Origin: Noviherbaspirillum aerium
GTDB taxonomy: Bacteria > Pseudomonadota > Gammaproteobacteria > Burkholderiales > Burkholderiaceae_D
DNA: 64,000 bases
Reading direction: 5' to 3'
NCBI RefSeq assembly: GCF_008929045.1
Contig: NZ_VFAH01000002.1
Location: forward strand, 124,001-188,000
Part shown: positions 54,219 to 63,432 of the stretch, piece after piece
How the letters are laid out: each line of letters opens with the position of its first letter
Position numbering within the stretch: the stretch's first letter is position 1
The notes under the pieces: generated by a model
Databases searched by the model: none
Told to the model about the DNA's origin: nothing
What the model saw: the letters and a program-made list of their open reading frames with translations, nothing else
Translations under genes and position numbers: made by a program

Positions 54219-55163
54219 CTAGGCTTTGTTAAGGATGGACGCGAGCGTGCGCTCGACCAGAAGGACCTTGAACGCATTGTCTTGCGTGGTGCGCGCATCG
54301 CCGAGAAGCCGGCTGGTGACCGCCCTGGCTCCGCGCGGCATGTCGCTCTCGGCGGCTTCCATCCGCCACGGCTTGTGCGCAACGCCGCCAAGCGCGATCC
54401 TGCCGCTGCCGTCCTGCTGCACGATGGCAGCCACCGACACCAGCGCAAAGGCATAGGAAGCGCGGTCGCGCACCTTGCGGTACACGTGCGTGCCGCCGGC
54501 TGGCCGCGGCAGTGTGACGGCGGTAATCAGTTCACCGTGCTCAAGCGCATTCTCGACATGCGGCGTGCTTCCGGGCAGGCGGTGGAAGTCGGCGATCGGA
54601 ATGACGCGGGACGAGCCGTTGGAGCGCACCGTCTCCACGCTGGCATCGAGCACGCGCATGGCCACCGCCATGTCGCTTGGATGCGTGGCGATGCAGGCAT
54701 CGCTCGTGCCCATGATGGCATGATGGCGGCTGTATCCGCCGATGGCGCCGCAGCCGGAGCCGGGCTGGCGCTTGTTGCACGGCTGGTTGGTATCGTAGAA
54801 ATACGGACAGCGGGTACGCTGCAGCAGGTTGCCTGCCGTGGTGGCCTGGTTGCGCAGCTGGCCCGAGGCGCCGGCAAGCAGCGCACGCGACAGCACGCCG
54901 TAATCGCGCCGTACCCGTTCATCCGCGGCCAGGTCGGTATTGCGCACCAATGCGCCGATCCGCAGCCCGCCGTCCGTGGTCTGCTCGATCTTGTCGAGGC
55001 CGACGCCGTTCACATCGATCAGGTGCGGCGGCGTTTCGATCTGCAGCTTCATCAGGTCGAGCAGGTTGGTGCCGCCGGCAATGAAGCGCGCACCCCTGGT
55101 GCGGGCCGCGGCAGCGGCGGCTTCGGCCGGCGAAGCGGCCCTCTCGTAGGTAAAAGGCTTCAT
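54219..55163 (-). CDS. paoB: Periplasmic aldehyde oxidoreductase, FAD subunit
   Basis: A 314-residue FAD-binding subunit. [14 protein letters not shown] near residue 50 and [28 protein letters not shown] near 95-120 bind FAD. A cysteine-rich insertion ([20 protein letters not shown]) matches the extra [4Fe-4S] cluster region that distinguishes PaoB from ordinary xanthine dehydrogenase FAD subunits. The start overlaps the paoA stop by 4 bp (ATGA); paoC follows after 9 bp. Confidence 0.91.
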   Translation of the reverse strand: MKPFTYERAASPAEAAAAAARTRGARFIAGGTNLLDLMKLQIETPPHLIDVNGVGLDKIEQTTDGGLRIGALVRNTDLAADERVRRDYGVLSRALLAGASGQLRNQATTAGNLLQRTRCPYFYDTNQPCNKRQPGSGCGAIGGYSRHHAIMGTSDACIATHPSDMAVAMRVLDASVETVRSNGSSRVIPIADFHRLPGSTPHVENALEHGELITAVTLPRPAGGTHVYRKVRDRASYAFALVSVAAIVQQDGSGRIALGGVAHKPWRMEAAESDMPRGARAVTSRLLGDARTTQDNAFKVLLVERTLASILNKA

Positions 55164-55816
55164 GCTTTCACTCCTGCAACCTCGGCGATCGCTTCCTGGA
55201 TGTTGGAATACGCGCCGCAGCGGCAGATATTGCCGCTCATGCGTTCCCGAAACTCTTCATTCGTCGCCGCAGGCCGCTGGGTCAGATCGGCGGTGACATG
55301 GCTGGGTATCCCGGCCCTGACTTCATCGAGCATGGCCACGGCGGAACAGATCTGGCCGGGCGTGCAGAAGCCGCACTGGTAGCCGTCGTGCTTGATGAAG
55401 GCTGCCTGCATCGGATGCAGGTTGGCCGGCGTCCCGAGGCCCTCGATGGTGGTGATGTCATGTCCTTCCTGCATCACCGCCAGCGTGAGGCAGGAGGTGA
55501 TGCGGCGGCCATCGACGATGACGGTGCAGGCGCCGCACTGGCCCTGGTCGCAACCCTTCTTGCTGCCGGTGAGATGGAGGCGTTCGCGCAAGGCGTCGAG
55601 CAGCGTGGTGCGCGGATCGATCATCAGCTGGTGTTCGGTGCCGTTGACGCGCAGCAGGACGCTCATGGTTGCGGAAGCGCCTGCCTGCGGCGGCGCAGCT
55701 TGCGCCGTGGATGCGGCTTGCGCTTCGGGCACCACCCGTGCCGCCATCACCGCGCCGCTGGTTGCCACCGCAGTGGCCTTGAGTAACTTCCGCCGTGACG
55801 GATCGAATTCGGTCAT
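55160..55816 (-). CDS. paoA: Periplasmic aldehyde oxidoreductase, 2Fe-2S subunit with Tat signal
   Basis: A 218-residue protein. A twin-arginine signal ([20 protein letters not shown]) at residues 7-26 is followed by the two [2Fe-2S] domains: [16 protein letters not shown] with C(TSC) for the plant-type cluster, and [15 protein letters not shown] with GNICRCGAY for the second. The start at 55816 is set by AGGAGC 8 bp upstream and by the Tat motif; the frame reads on to 55906 without similarity. It carries electrons from the Moco subunit and provides the export signal for the whole complex. No XdhC/PaoD-type chaperone gene is adjacent. Confidence 0.92.
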   Translation of the reverse strand: MTEFDPSRRKLLKATAVATSGAVMAARVVPEAQAASTAQAAPPQAGASATMSVLLRVNGTEHQLMIDPRTTLLDALRERLHLTGSKKGCDQGQCGACTVIVDGRRITSCLTLAVMQEGHDITTIEGLGTPANLHPMQAAFIKHDGYQCGFCTPGQICSAVAMLDEVRAGIPSHVTADLTQRPAATNEEFRERMSGNICRCGAYSNIQEAIAEVAGVKA

Positions 55817-56260
55817 TGTGTTGCTCCTGGGATCGTCGAGAAAACAGGCTCTGTGACAAGCGGCGCCATTGAGCCTGCCGCCCTGTTGAGACATGGACTT
55901 TGCCATCCTTGCATCAGAGGCGGATTACCTGCGTTCGGTTCATTGCCGGAACGAACCGGCCCCTGATTTCCTGATTTATTGATTGCGCGATCCGCTTCCC
56001 CGCTTATAGCGTGTCCGTCCTGACCGGCTTGAGCGCGGCCGAGCCGGATTGCCGGTGGAACAAGGCGTGACGACGCGACATGGCCAAGCCATGGCGTGGA
56101 GTTACAACGCAGTGCCAATGCCGATCCGTCCGGAATCGGCAGGCAGGTCAGGGTGAAACCACTCTAGTCAGGAGATGTGTCCAACGCCATCCACGCCGAC
56201 GTCGTTTGAGGATAGCCATTAGCGCCATCGCATGCCAGCACGGGACTTGGTCTGTTGTAG
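55817..56260. other. Intergenic region upstream of paoA
   Basis: No gene is seen. It contains the left copy of a MITE-like repeat (56019-56152, annotated separately) and otherwise about 200 bp of unremarkable sequence next to paoA in which the operon promoter must lie. Confidence 0.5.
56019..56152 (+). repeat. MITE-like repeat, left copy
   Basis: A 134-bp element bounded by CCTGACC and its inverse GGTCAGG. A nearly identical element lies in inverted orientation at 58466-58611. The shared core is GGATTGCCGGTGGAACAAG, then GTGACGA-GCGACATGGCCAAG, which contains the palindrome CATGGC-CAA-GCCATG. It has no coding capacity. Confidence 0.75.
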
Positions 56261-56704
56261 CTAAGCAGGTCGAAAGAAGATTTGATTCCGTCGACCAATT
56301 TCTGGAACCTTGGCACGATCATCCGGCCCTTTTACTTCGCGATCCACGTCGCGGAAAAATGCTTCAGCATGGGCTGGCGCGTCAATGATGAGCATATGCG
56401 CCGGCTCTTCGGAATCCCCCTGGAAACCGTGTAGCGTGCCGCCAGGCGCATAAAGAAAATCGCCCGCCGCGATGATCTGCTCGCGCTCTGCCAGCCTGAA
56501 GCGGACTTGCCCGCGGGTGACGTAATACGCCTCATCCCACGCATGATCGTGAGGCGGCGGACCGGCATGTTTGGGGAGCACCACTTCCATGATCGACCAT
56601 GCGTGATCCGTCTTGTCGCCGCAACAAAGGAACTTCACCTGCGTTCCCAAAACGCTCAAGGTTTCTCCTTCGCCCTGCTTCATGACTACCAGTTGCCTGC
56701 TCAT
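56261..56704 (-). CDS. Cupin-domain protein
   Basis: A 147-residue single-domain cupin. Motif 1 is PPHDHAWDEAYYVTRGQVRF near residues 49-69 (G-x5-HxH-type: two His and a Glu for metal binding); motif 2 is GDFLYAPGGTLHGFQG near 82-97 (final His ligand). No signal peptide. It may be a small metal-dependent oxygenase or isomerase, or a sensor; the substrate is unknown. It lies within the stretch bracketed by the inverted repeats, divergent from the pseudogene and MFS transporter. Confidence 0.87.
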   Translation of the reverse strand: MSRQLVVMKQGEGETLSVLGTQVKFLCCGDKTDHAWSIMEVVLPKHAGPPPHDHAWDEAYYVTRGQVRFRLAEREQIIAAGDFLYAPGGTLHGFQGDSEEPAHMLIIDAPAHAEAFFRDVDREVKGPDDRAKVPEIGRRNQIFFRPA

Positions 56705-56869
56705 AACGCTCTCCTTGTTCAGACAGAGGTCCAGTCATTTCATGTGATACTACGGCACATGCGATGTCAATGGAAAGTGCGGCAAGTCAGTTGATTAGCC
56801 TAAGAACATCTCCTGCCTTAAACATCGACTAGCCTCGGCGAGCAGCTTTGTTGCGAGTGTCCGATTCGA

Positions 56870-57220
56870 TGACTGCGAACAAGCTGTTTGCTGCCAAGCC
56901 TCTGGCGATCGAAAAACAGTGGAACGTACTATATCGGACGGGCCAATACGCTGGAAGGAAACGTGTCCCTGCACGACGTGCAGAGTGGAACGAAGAGAAA
57001 CATAAAGTACGTGAACACGCGCCGGTTTCTCCCAATTCCTGGCATGCATTTGAAGTGACTTGCAAAGGTAGCGCTACCCGGGTCTCGCTTAACGGAAAGA
57101 CGCACATTGAAACCAGAAACAGCCCTATTCCGGAGGCCGGAAGGGTTGAGCGTATCGAGAAAAGCCGACAGCGTCACCTTGTTCGACAACGTCACGTATC
57201 ACAGCCCTACCAAACAATGA
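56870..57220 (+). pseudogene. Frameshifted DUF1080-like (3-keto-disaccharide hydrolase-type) gene remnant
   Basis: The recognisable protein is spread over two frames. In frame 2 (from about 56894) LWRSKNSGTYYIGRANTLEG and NVSLHDVQSGTKRNIKYVNT are read; then in frame 1 APVSPNSWHAFEVTCKGSA and TRVSLNGKTHIETRNSPI; then in frame 2 again KADSVTLFDNVTYHSPTKQ up to TGA at 57218-57220. Together these follow the DUF1080/LamG-like pattern W-YY-RANALE-NVSLY, APVS-WH-L-V, GK-Y-E and KADSVT-FDD. Two compensating shifts (near 57020 and 57145) break the gene and its 5' part is missing. The stop overlaps the MFS start, so the two were once translationally coupled. Confidence 0.7.
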
Positions 57221-58425
57221 CCAGTTCACTCCTGATACGGATATTTTGGGTACGGGGCCTACGAGCTTTTGCTGACGGATACATCAGCCTGCTGCTGCCG
57301 CTCTATCTCATTTCTCTTGGCATGGGGCCTTTCGAAGTTGGCGTGATCGCGACAGCGACACTGCTTGGCTCCGGCGTGCTTACCTTGCTGGCTGGCCTGC
57401 ATGCCTGGCGCTTCGATTTGCATCGTCTGCTGATTGGCGCGGCGGTACTCATGGCAGCGACCGGTCTCGGCTTTGCCACAATCCGCGACTTCTGGCCATT
57501 GCTCATTGTTGCGGCAGTTGGAACACTCAATCCTTCCAGTGGCGACGTCAGCGTTTTCCTGCCGCTCGAGCATACCTTGCTGTCGGGCGCCGTTCCGGAT
57601 AAACAACGAACCGCCATATTTGCCCGCTATAGCCTGATCGGCTCGCTTCTTGCCGCCGTGGGCGCCCTTTTCGCCGCCATTCCGGACTATGCAGTGGCTG
57701 CAACCGGCATCAGCAGACAGTCCGTAATGCAGGCGCTCTTCATCTTGTATGGATTGATCGGTCTGGTTTGCGCCCTTATCTACCGCAGTATCCCCAGACA
57801 GGCCGGAACCACCAGGCAGGCGGTTGCCATGCCCTTACGCAAGTCCAGGCGGATTGTACTGACGCTGGCTGCCTTATTCAGTCTCGATTCCTTTGGAGGG
57901 GGCTTCGTAATCCAGTCGCTGCTGGCACTATGGCTTTATCAGAAGTTCGATCTGTCCACGATTGTCGCCGGTACCATTTTCTTCTGGACTGGCGTGCTGT
58001 CCGCCTTCTCCTACTTGGCCGCCGTCAGGATAGCCAATAAGATTGGACTGGTGAACACCATGGTGTTTACCCATCTCCCGGCCAACCTCTTTCTAGTGCT
58101 AGTTCCGTTCATGCCAAATCTTGCTTGGGCCATCACCTTGCTGCTGGCGAGAAGCGCACTGTCGCAAATGGATGTCCCAACGCGAAGCTCATACGTGATG
58201 GCGGTTGTCGCGCCTGAAGAGCGCGCAGCGGCGGCCAGTGTAACCGCCGTACCCCGGAGTCTGGTTTCCGCAGTCGGCCCGATGCTGGCCGGCTATCTGC
58301 TCAGTGCTTCCACGTTTGGCTGGCCCTTGGTAGTCGCAGGTGGCTTGAAGATAACTTACGATTTACTGCTGTTGAATATGTTCCGGAACGTTCCACCTCC
58401 CGAAGAAAAACCGGCGACAGACTGA
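57217..58425 (+). CDS. MFS transporter
   Basis: A 402-residue protein with about 12 hydrophobic segments and MFS-like loops (LSLGMGPFEVGVIATATLLG between helices 1 and 2; LPLEHTLLSGAVPDKQRTAIFARYSLIG; RSALSQMDVPTRSSYVMAVV in the second half). The ATG at 57217 begins the first helix; 123 in-frame codons upstream belong to the pseudogene and are not part of it. It overlaps the pseudogene stop as ATGA. The substrate is unknown; with a sugar-type hydrolase remnant upstream, export or uptake of a sugar derivative is possible but speculative. Base composition is slightly lower in GC than that of the operons to its left. Confidence 0.86.
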   Translation: MTSSLLIRIFWVRGLRAFADGYISLLLPLYLISLGMGPFEVGVIATATLLGSGVLTLLAGLHAWRFDLHRLLIGAAVLMAATGLGFATIRDFWPLLIVAAVGTLNPSSGDVSVFLPLEHTLLSGAVPDKQRTAIFARYSLIGSLLAAVGALFAAIPDYAVAATGISRQSVMQALFILYGLIGLVCALIYRSIPRQAGTTRQAVAMPLRKSRRIVLTLAALFSLDSFGGGFVIQSLLALWLYQKFDLSTIVAGTIFFWTGVLSAFSYLAAVRIANKIGLVNTMVFTHLPANLFLVLVPFMPNLAWAITLLLARSALSQMDVPTRSSYVMAVVAPEERAAAASVTAVPRSLVSAVGPMLAGYLLSASTFGWPLVVAGGLKITYDLLLLNMFRNVPPPEEKPATD

Positions 58426-58465
58426 TACCGACTACGCAGGTTATCGACATCTGGAGCGATTTCAT

Positions 58466-58611
58466 CCTGACCTGCCTGCCGGTCCCGAACAGATTGGCAT
58501 TGGCATTGACACTGCGTTGTGCCTCCTCGCCATGGCTTGGCCATGTCGCTTCGTCACATCTTGTTCCACCGGCAATCCGCCTCGGCCTCGGCCTCGACCA
58601 GGCCGGTCAGG
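58466..58611 (-). repeat. MITE-like repeat, right copy (inverted)
   Basis: A 146-bp element bounded by CCTGACC and GGTCAGG, inverted with respect to 56019-56152. It differs by small duplications (an extra CAATGC unit and an extra GAGGCC unit, read on its own strand) and scattered changes. Confidence 0.75.
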
Positions 58612-58738
58612 GCGAACAGGCCCTAGCCTTCCGACAGGCGAGCATGGGCAAGTTGGTAAATGTGGAAAACGTGCTCTGGCAAAAGTTTCGCAGGTGTGGC
58701 ATTGTGCTTTCTTTATAGAAACAAAGATGCTGTGATTC

Positions 58739-60829
58739 ATGCTGTCCCTGCTCCAACCGACGTACAGTCTTCCCCTTGTCTTTGCAGCGCTTTGCATCGC
58801 GACTCTCGCCTCCTACACCACCCTCGATCTCGCCGGCAGGATTTCCGCCCTCGGCAAGTCAGCGCAGCGGCGCTGGTGGCTGGCCGGCGGCGCCATGTCG
58901 ATGGGCCTGGGTATCTGGTGCATGCATTTTGTCGGCATGCTGTCATTTTCACTTCCCATTCCGCTCGGCTATCATGTCGGCATCACGGCGGTGTCCCTGG
59001 TGATTGCGGTCCTGGTGTCCTACTTTGCGCTGGACCTGGTGACGCGAGGCAGGCTGTCCGCGGCGCGCCTCGGCATCAGCGGTACCCTGCTGGGCATCGG
59101 CATCGCCGGCATGCATTACACCGGCATGGCGGCCATGCAGATGAGTCCCGGGATCCGCTACAAGCCGCTCATCTTCACGCTCTCCATCCTGATTGCCATC
59201 GTGGCCGCCACTGCGGCACTCTGGATCGCATCCACTCTACGCAGCAACAAGATCAGGCGGGTATTCCTGTGGCGCATGGGCGCGGCGCTAATTATGGGCT
59301 GCGCCATCGTCGGCATGCATTACACGGGCATGGCGGCCGCCGAATTCCCTCTCGGCTCGGTATGCCTGGCCGCCTCCGGCATCAGCGCGAACTGGCTGGC
59401 GGTTACGATCGCCGGATCGACGTTCAGCATTCTCACCATCACGCTAGTCCTGTCGGTGCTCGATGCAAGGTTGCAGGTGAAGACAACGGCCTATGTGCAG
59501 TCGCTCAAAAGCGTGAATGAAAAACTGCAGCACCAGGCCACGCATGATGCGCTGACGGGCCTACCGAATCGCATTCTGCTGTTCGAACGCATCCAGCTTG
59601 CCATCGACAGCGCGGAGCGGACGCAGAATCAGTTTGCGCTGTATTTCATCGACCTCGACGGCTTTAAGGCGATCAACGATTCGCTGGGGCACGCGGCGGG
59701 CGACGGCGTGCTGAAGGAACTGGCTTCCCGGCTTAAGAACGTCGTGCGCAGGGAAGATATCGTGGCGCGCCTGGGTGGCGATGAATTCGTCGTCATGGTG
59801 GGCAACATTCCTGATGCGGGCATGGCAAGCCATATCGCAGAAAAGCTGTTCGAGTGCTTCAAAACCCAGCTGATTCCCGACCAGGCCAACCTGCCCGTCT
59901 CGCCAAGCATCGGCATTGCGCTTTTCCCCGACGATGGCACGACCGTGGACGAGCTGATCAACCATGCCGACGCGGCAATGTATGAAGTCAAGGCCAGCGG
60001 CCGCAACAACTACCGCTTCTTCGAAGCGTCGATGAACGTGGCGATGAAGCGGACGATAGAAATTCAACGCAGCCTGGCTGCGGCGATCGGCAGGGGTGAA
60101 TTTTTCTTGCAGTACCAACCGAAATTCGACTGCGCCGATGACCGGCTTCTCGGCGCCGAAGCGCTGCTGCGCTGGCAGCACGGCACGCTGGGCCTGCTCT
60201 CGCCCGCCGAGTTCATTCCGATCGCCGAACGGACGGGGCAAATCATCGCGCTCGGCAAATGGGTGATCGATGAAGTGTGCCGGCAGATGCATGCATGGCG
60301 GCGCGCCGGCCTGAAGCCGCTCAAGGTGGCGATCAACCTGTCGCAGATACAGCTGCGCTCCCCCGGCATTGTGGAAGACATACTCGAAACCGCCGGCATT
60401 CATGGTATCAGCCCTTCCCTGCTGATGTTCGAGATCACCGAGACGGTAGCCATGCAGGATGCGGAAGCCACCATGTCGGCGATCAGGCAACTTCAGGAGG
60501 CCGGATTCGAGCTCGCCATCGATGACTTCGGCACCGGATATTCCAGCCTGAGCTATCTGCAGCAATTCGGCGTACAACAAATGAAGGTTGATCGCAGCTT
60601 CATCAACAACCTGACCACCGACGAAAAGGGACAGGCGATCGTCGCGGCGATCATCCGCTTGGCGCATTCGCTCAACATGGAGGTGGTAGCCGAAGGCGTG
60701 GAAACGGAGGCCCAGTTAGCGCTGCTGAAAGTGCTGAAATGCGACCAGACTCAGGGATATCTGCTCGGCCGCCCTATGGACGTTTCGGAACTAGGAACAT
60801 TGATGGTTGATGTCGCTCAGGTGAGATAG
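58739..60829 (+). CDS. MHYT-GGDEF-EAL membrane c-di-GMP protein
   Basis: A 696-residue protein. The N-terminal MHYT sensor (about residues 1-230) has seven predicted helices and the repeated signature: MHFVGM near 61, MHYTGMAAMQM near 124, MHYTGMAAAEF near 194; these His and Met residues are thought to bind copper and sense a diatomic gas. A GGDEF domain (about 265-425, LGGDEF, RRED I-site) and an EAL domain (about 440-690, EALLRW; NLS, EITET, DDFGTGYSSL, KVDRSF, AEGVET, QGYL) follow. It may switch between synthesis and breakdown of c-di-GMP. Similar to YkoW-type proteins. Monocistronic; the right MITE-like repeat lies about 130 bp upstream. Confidence 0.92.
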   Translation: MLSLLQPTYSLPLVFAALCIATLASYTTLDLAGRISALGKSAQRRWWLAGGAMSMGLGIWCMHFVGMLSFSLPIPLGYHVGITAVSLVIAVLVSYFALDLVTRGRLSAARLGISGTLLGIGIAGMHYTGMAAMQMSPGIRYKPLIFTLSILIAIVAATAALWIASTLRSNKIRRVFLWRMGAALIMGCAIVGMHYTGMAAAEFPLGSVCLAASGISANWLAVTIAGSTFSILTITLVLSVLDARLQVKTTAYVQSLKSVNEKLQHQATHDALTGLPNRILLFERIQLAIDSAERTQNQFALYFIDLDGFKAINDSLGHAAGDGVLKELASRLKNVVRREDIVARLGGDEFVVMVGNIPDAGMASHIAEKLFECFKTQLIPDQANLPVSPSIGIALFPDDGTTVDELINHADAAMYEVKASGRNNYRFFEASMNVAMKRTIEIQRSLAAAIGRGEFFLQYQPKFDCADDRLLGAEALLRWQHGTLGLLSPAEFIPIAERTGQIIALGKWVIDEVCRQMHAWRRAGLKPLKVAINLSQIQLRSPGIVEDILETAGIHGISPSLLMFEITETVAMQDAEATMSAIRQLQEAGFELAIDDFGTGYSSLSYLQQFGVQQMKVDRSFINNLTTDEKGQAIVAAIIRLAHSLNMEVVAEGVETEAQLALLKVLKCDQTQGYLLGRPMDVSELGTLMVDVAQVR

Positions 60830-60956
60830 CCCAAGCTGCGTGAATCGGCATGGCTTCCCGCCAATCCCGGGAAATCGTCGATCTTGCTCGTTTCAACGGA
60901 TAAGCATGGCTAAAGCCTGTTATGAACTAATAAAGTAGCAACAAGTCCATGGCGGC

Positions 60957-61092
60957 ATGACTGCCGGAAAATCTTATCCAAGCCATGTGCGAGACGAAGA
61001 GTGGGACTTCGTTGCACCTTACCTATCGTTACTGCCATTGGACGCAGCGCAACGTAAGCACTCATTGCGTGAGGTGTTCAATGCCTTGACCG
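60957..61092 (+). pseudogene. Truncated IS5-family transposase (N-terminal fragment)
   Basis: The first 45 residues (KSYPSHVRDEEWDFVAPYLS, then AAQRKHSLREVFNAL) match the N-terminus of IS5-family transposases (pattern KSYPSDVSDEEW-FVAPYL and LREVFNALR). After FNAL the match stops abruptly; the open frame continues to 61217 with unrelated sequence. The DDE catalytic residues are missing, so it cannot transpose. The break at about 61092 marks an old deletion or insertion junction. Confidence 0.7.
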
Positions 61093-61292
61093 CTTTCCTT
61101 GCCTATTCTGAGGCGGCAAACCGGATAAGGCGCTCAATAGTTTCCTGCCCGCACTTGGACGTGCTAAATAAAAATGCGATCTGTGCGCTTAGTCACAATC
61201 GCTTCTTTCTTGTATAAGGAACGCGTCGGTCAAGGACGCCATGGAATTCAGAGAATGCCGTCCGTCTCTCAGTTGAGAAAATTTCGACCGGC
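61093..61292. other. Sequence of unknown origin beyond the transposase break
   Basis: About 200 bp between the transposase break and the 3' end of the next gene. It shows no recognisable IS end, inverted repeat or coding similarity. Confidence 0.35.
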
Positions 61293-61709
61293 TTATCGAC
61301 AATCCAAAGTAATGGCGCCACCTTCAGGACCGCGCACCTCGAACACTTCGCCATTGTTGCAACGATACGTTAGTCGAAGCCGCTTCTGAACTCCTGGCAC
61401 CGGGTCCCCGCACAGATTATTGTTCACAGCGATCGAGACATGCTGCCGCCAACCGACCGCTTGTTGAATTTGCGTCCTTGCGTCGCAGGACGCACCACGT
61501 ACACCGTACTGCGCGTCTTCAATTTCGATTGGCAACCTGGATTGGCTATGGTGCTGTTGCCGGCGCTGGGCTTCAAGGCCATCACGATAGCCTTGGTCAT
61601 AGCCACGACGATATTCCGCGCTCTGTGCATGTGCAATTGCCGACACCATACTTAACGTCACAAGGCCGGCAGCACATAGCAGCTGTTGTTTTGTACGTTT
61701 CACCATCAT
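61293..61709 (-). CDS. Small secreted protein of unknown function
   Basis: A 138-residue protein from the ATG at 61709, with a signal peptide (LLCAAGLVTLSMVSAIAHAQ). A hydrophilic repeat-like stretch (YRRGYDQGYRDGLEAQRRQQ) leads to a C-terminal domain with four Cys (GASCDART, NNLCGDP, LTYRCNNG, TLDCR) likely to form two disulfides in the periplasm. I do not recognise the family. GGAAA lies before the paired ATGs. Confidence 0.65.
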   Translation of the reverse strand: MMVKRTKQQLLCAAGLVTLSMVSAIAHAQSAEYRRGYDQGYRDGLEAQRRQQHHSQSRLPIEIEDAQYGVRGASCDARTQIQQAVGWRQHVSIAVNNNLCGDPVPGVQKRLRLTYRCNNGEVFEVRGPEGGAITLDCR

Positions 61710-61724
61710 TTTTGTTTTCCACAC

Positions 61725-62025
61725 CTTTTTTGGAAGTTCTTGCGGCTAAAGCCGGTCGGGTAAAGCCAAGATTCCACCTCATTCAAGGTAACGGCCAGAT
61801 GCCGCCCGAGATGACACTGTTCACAATCTGTTGCAAGTTATTACCTTCTCTACATCGCTAGCCGACCGTCTTGATTCCTGCCTCTACTGCTTTTGATTCG
61901 GCCGTCCCCTTAATATTGGTTGCCCTAAGGCAACCTCTATGCGACCATCTCTTTTCCCCGTCTGGCAGGTTCTGTTGCCAGCAGAAGTTAGCCACACTGC
62001 AGTTCTGTAGATGATGTTTTGAAGG
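61725..62025. other. Intergenic region with a short perfect hairpin
   Basis: About 300 bp without a gene. GGTTGCC, CTAA, GGCAACC (61918-61935) is a perfect 7-bp stem with a tetraloop 90 bp before the next gene. No T run follows, so its role is unclear. Confidence 0.4.
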
Positions 62026-63210
62026 ATGTTCGTCGTGCCCAGAATCGATCCCCTTGCTTTTATTATCATCTCTGCAGCCTTTGGCACCCTGTGTGCATTT
62101 CTCCTGTTTGTTCTTAATTCAGGCCTTCTCCGTGATATCAAAGGTCTAGGCCGTTGGGGCGCCGCCTGCATCACCATGGCGATGGCAGCGTTCCTCTTCG
62201 CGCTGCGCGGCGTAGTTCCTGTCTTCTTGTCGAGCTTTCTGCCGAATCTGCTAATCGTTGTTGGCGTCATTACCATGCATACCAGTCTCACTGAGTATGG
62301 CGGCTTGAAACGAAAGAAAAAGCCACCGGTTCTCCTGGCTGGGACTGTCGCACTTGCCTTGACGTGGGCTACTTTCCTGCAGGATGACTATCGGACTCGC
62401 ATTATCATCATGAGTATTACCCTTACTGTACTCTTTGCTGCGTGCGGACTGGTGATTTTCCGTTTCAAAGAACAAGGGTTTGCCGAACGATTTACCGGGC
62501 TCATGTTCTTGGCGACCTCAGGCATTATGCTAGCCCGCTGTATTGGCGCATTCTTTCAGAACGGCAGTTTGACGATCAACACCGATACTTCGCTGATTCA
62601 TAGTATCTACATGGGTACGTTCGCCTTCTCGCTCGTCGCGCTCAGTGTCGGCTTCATGCTCATGGTCCATCGTGCGATGCAGACCAAACTCGAATCCCTG
62701 GCGACACGAGATCAAATGACAGGCATGTATCGACGCGATGCGTTTCTTGCCCTGCTGGACCAGTCACTGGCGCAATCAAGGCGAGACCAACGCCCGATGT
62801 CCATACTGATCATCGATCTCGACAATTTCAAGGAGATCAACGACCGCCATGGGCACTTGACGGGCGACCGAGTGATAATCGATTTTTCGTCGAAGGTGCA
62901 GCAAATTCTGCGCCGCGGCGACGCTGTCGGCCGCTACGGCGGTGAAGAATTCCTCGTACTGTTACCTGATACAACAAAAGAGGATGCCTATTCTGTCGCC
63001 GACCGCATTCGGTCCATGGCAGCTGAAACTTGGTCCCGGGAGATTCCAGCCTATACCGTCAGTATTGGAGTGGCGCCACTGATGACAGGCTGTACGGATT
63101 CTGCCATCTTGATCGATGTAGCGGACAAGGCGCTGTATGCAGCCAAAAAAGCCGGCAAGAACTACGTAGAACTGGCCTGCACTCAGTCATACGAACCGGT
63201 CGCAAGTTAA
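62026..63210 (+). CDS. Membrane diguanylate cyclase (GGEEF)
   Basis: A 394-residue protein with six to seven predicted transmembrane helices (residues about 8-215) and a C-terminal GGDEF domain (about 225-385): ATRDQMTGMYRRDAFLALLD, LIIDLDNFKEINDRHGH, YGGEEFLVLLPD and an RRGD I-site five residues before GGEEF. It should make c-di-GMP and be product-inhibited. There is no EAL domain. Base composition is visibly lower in GC than the rest of the window, which, with the IS remnant 1 kb upstream, hints at acquisition. Confidence 0.9.
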   Translation: MFVVPRIDPLAFIIISAAFGTLCAFLLFVLNSGLLRDIKGLGRWGAACITMAMAAFLFALRGVVPVFLSSFLPNLLIVVGVITMHTSLTEYGGLKRKKKPPVLLAGTVALALTWATFLQDDYRTRIIIMSITLTVLFAACGLVIFRFKEQGFAERFTGLMFLATSGIMLARCIGAFFQNGSLTINTDTSLIHSIYMGTFAFSLVALSVGFMLMVHRAMQTKLESLATRDQMTGMYRRDAFLALLDQSLAQSRRDQRPMSILIIDLDNFKEINDRHGHLTGDRVIIDFSSKVQQILRRGDAVGRYGGEEFLVLLPDTTKEDAYSVADRIRSMAAETWSREIPAYTVSIGVAPLMTGCTDSAILIDVADKALYAAKKAGKNYVELACTQSYEPVAS

Positions 63211-63432
63211 GCCGCTCGCGTGTTGGCTCAATTGCCTTCTACATTGACGTCGCTTTGTACGCCTAAGCTCCGCCGGCGAGGCGAGTTTCGAGCTCAGGCA
63301 CAAGTAACTCTAGTATGGCAAACGAGTCGCGAAAGCAGGATAGTTTCATACCCATCCGCACTTTTACCGACGACTATTCAATACAGCCTCGGAGACCTAT
63401 CGAATGAGATTCGGTGCGCTAATAAGTAGACA

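Noticed and set aside
56848-57216. N-terminal extension of the MFS transporter by 123 residues
   Set aside because: The extension is hydrophilic and its parts match a DUF1080-like protein only when frames are switched; the transporter begins with its first helix at 57217.
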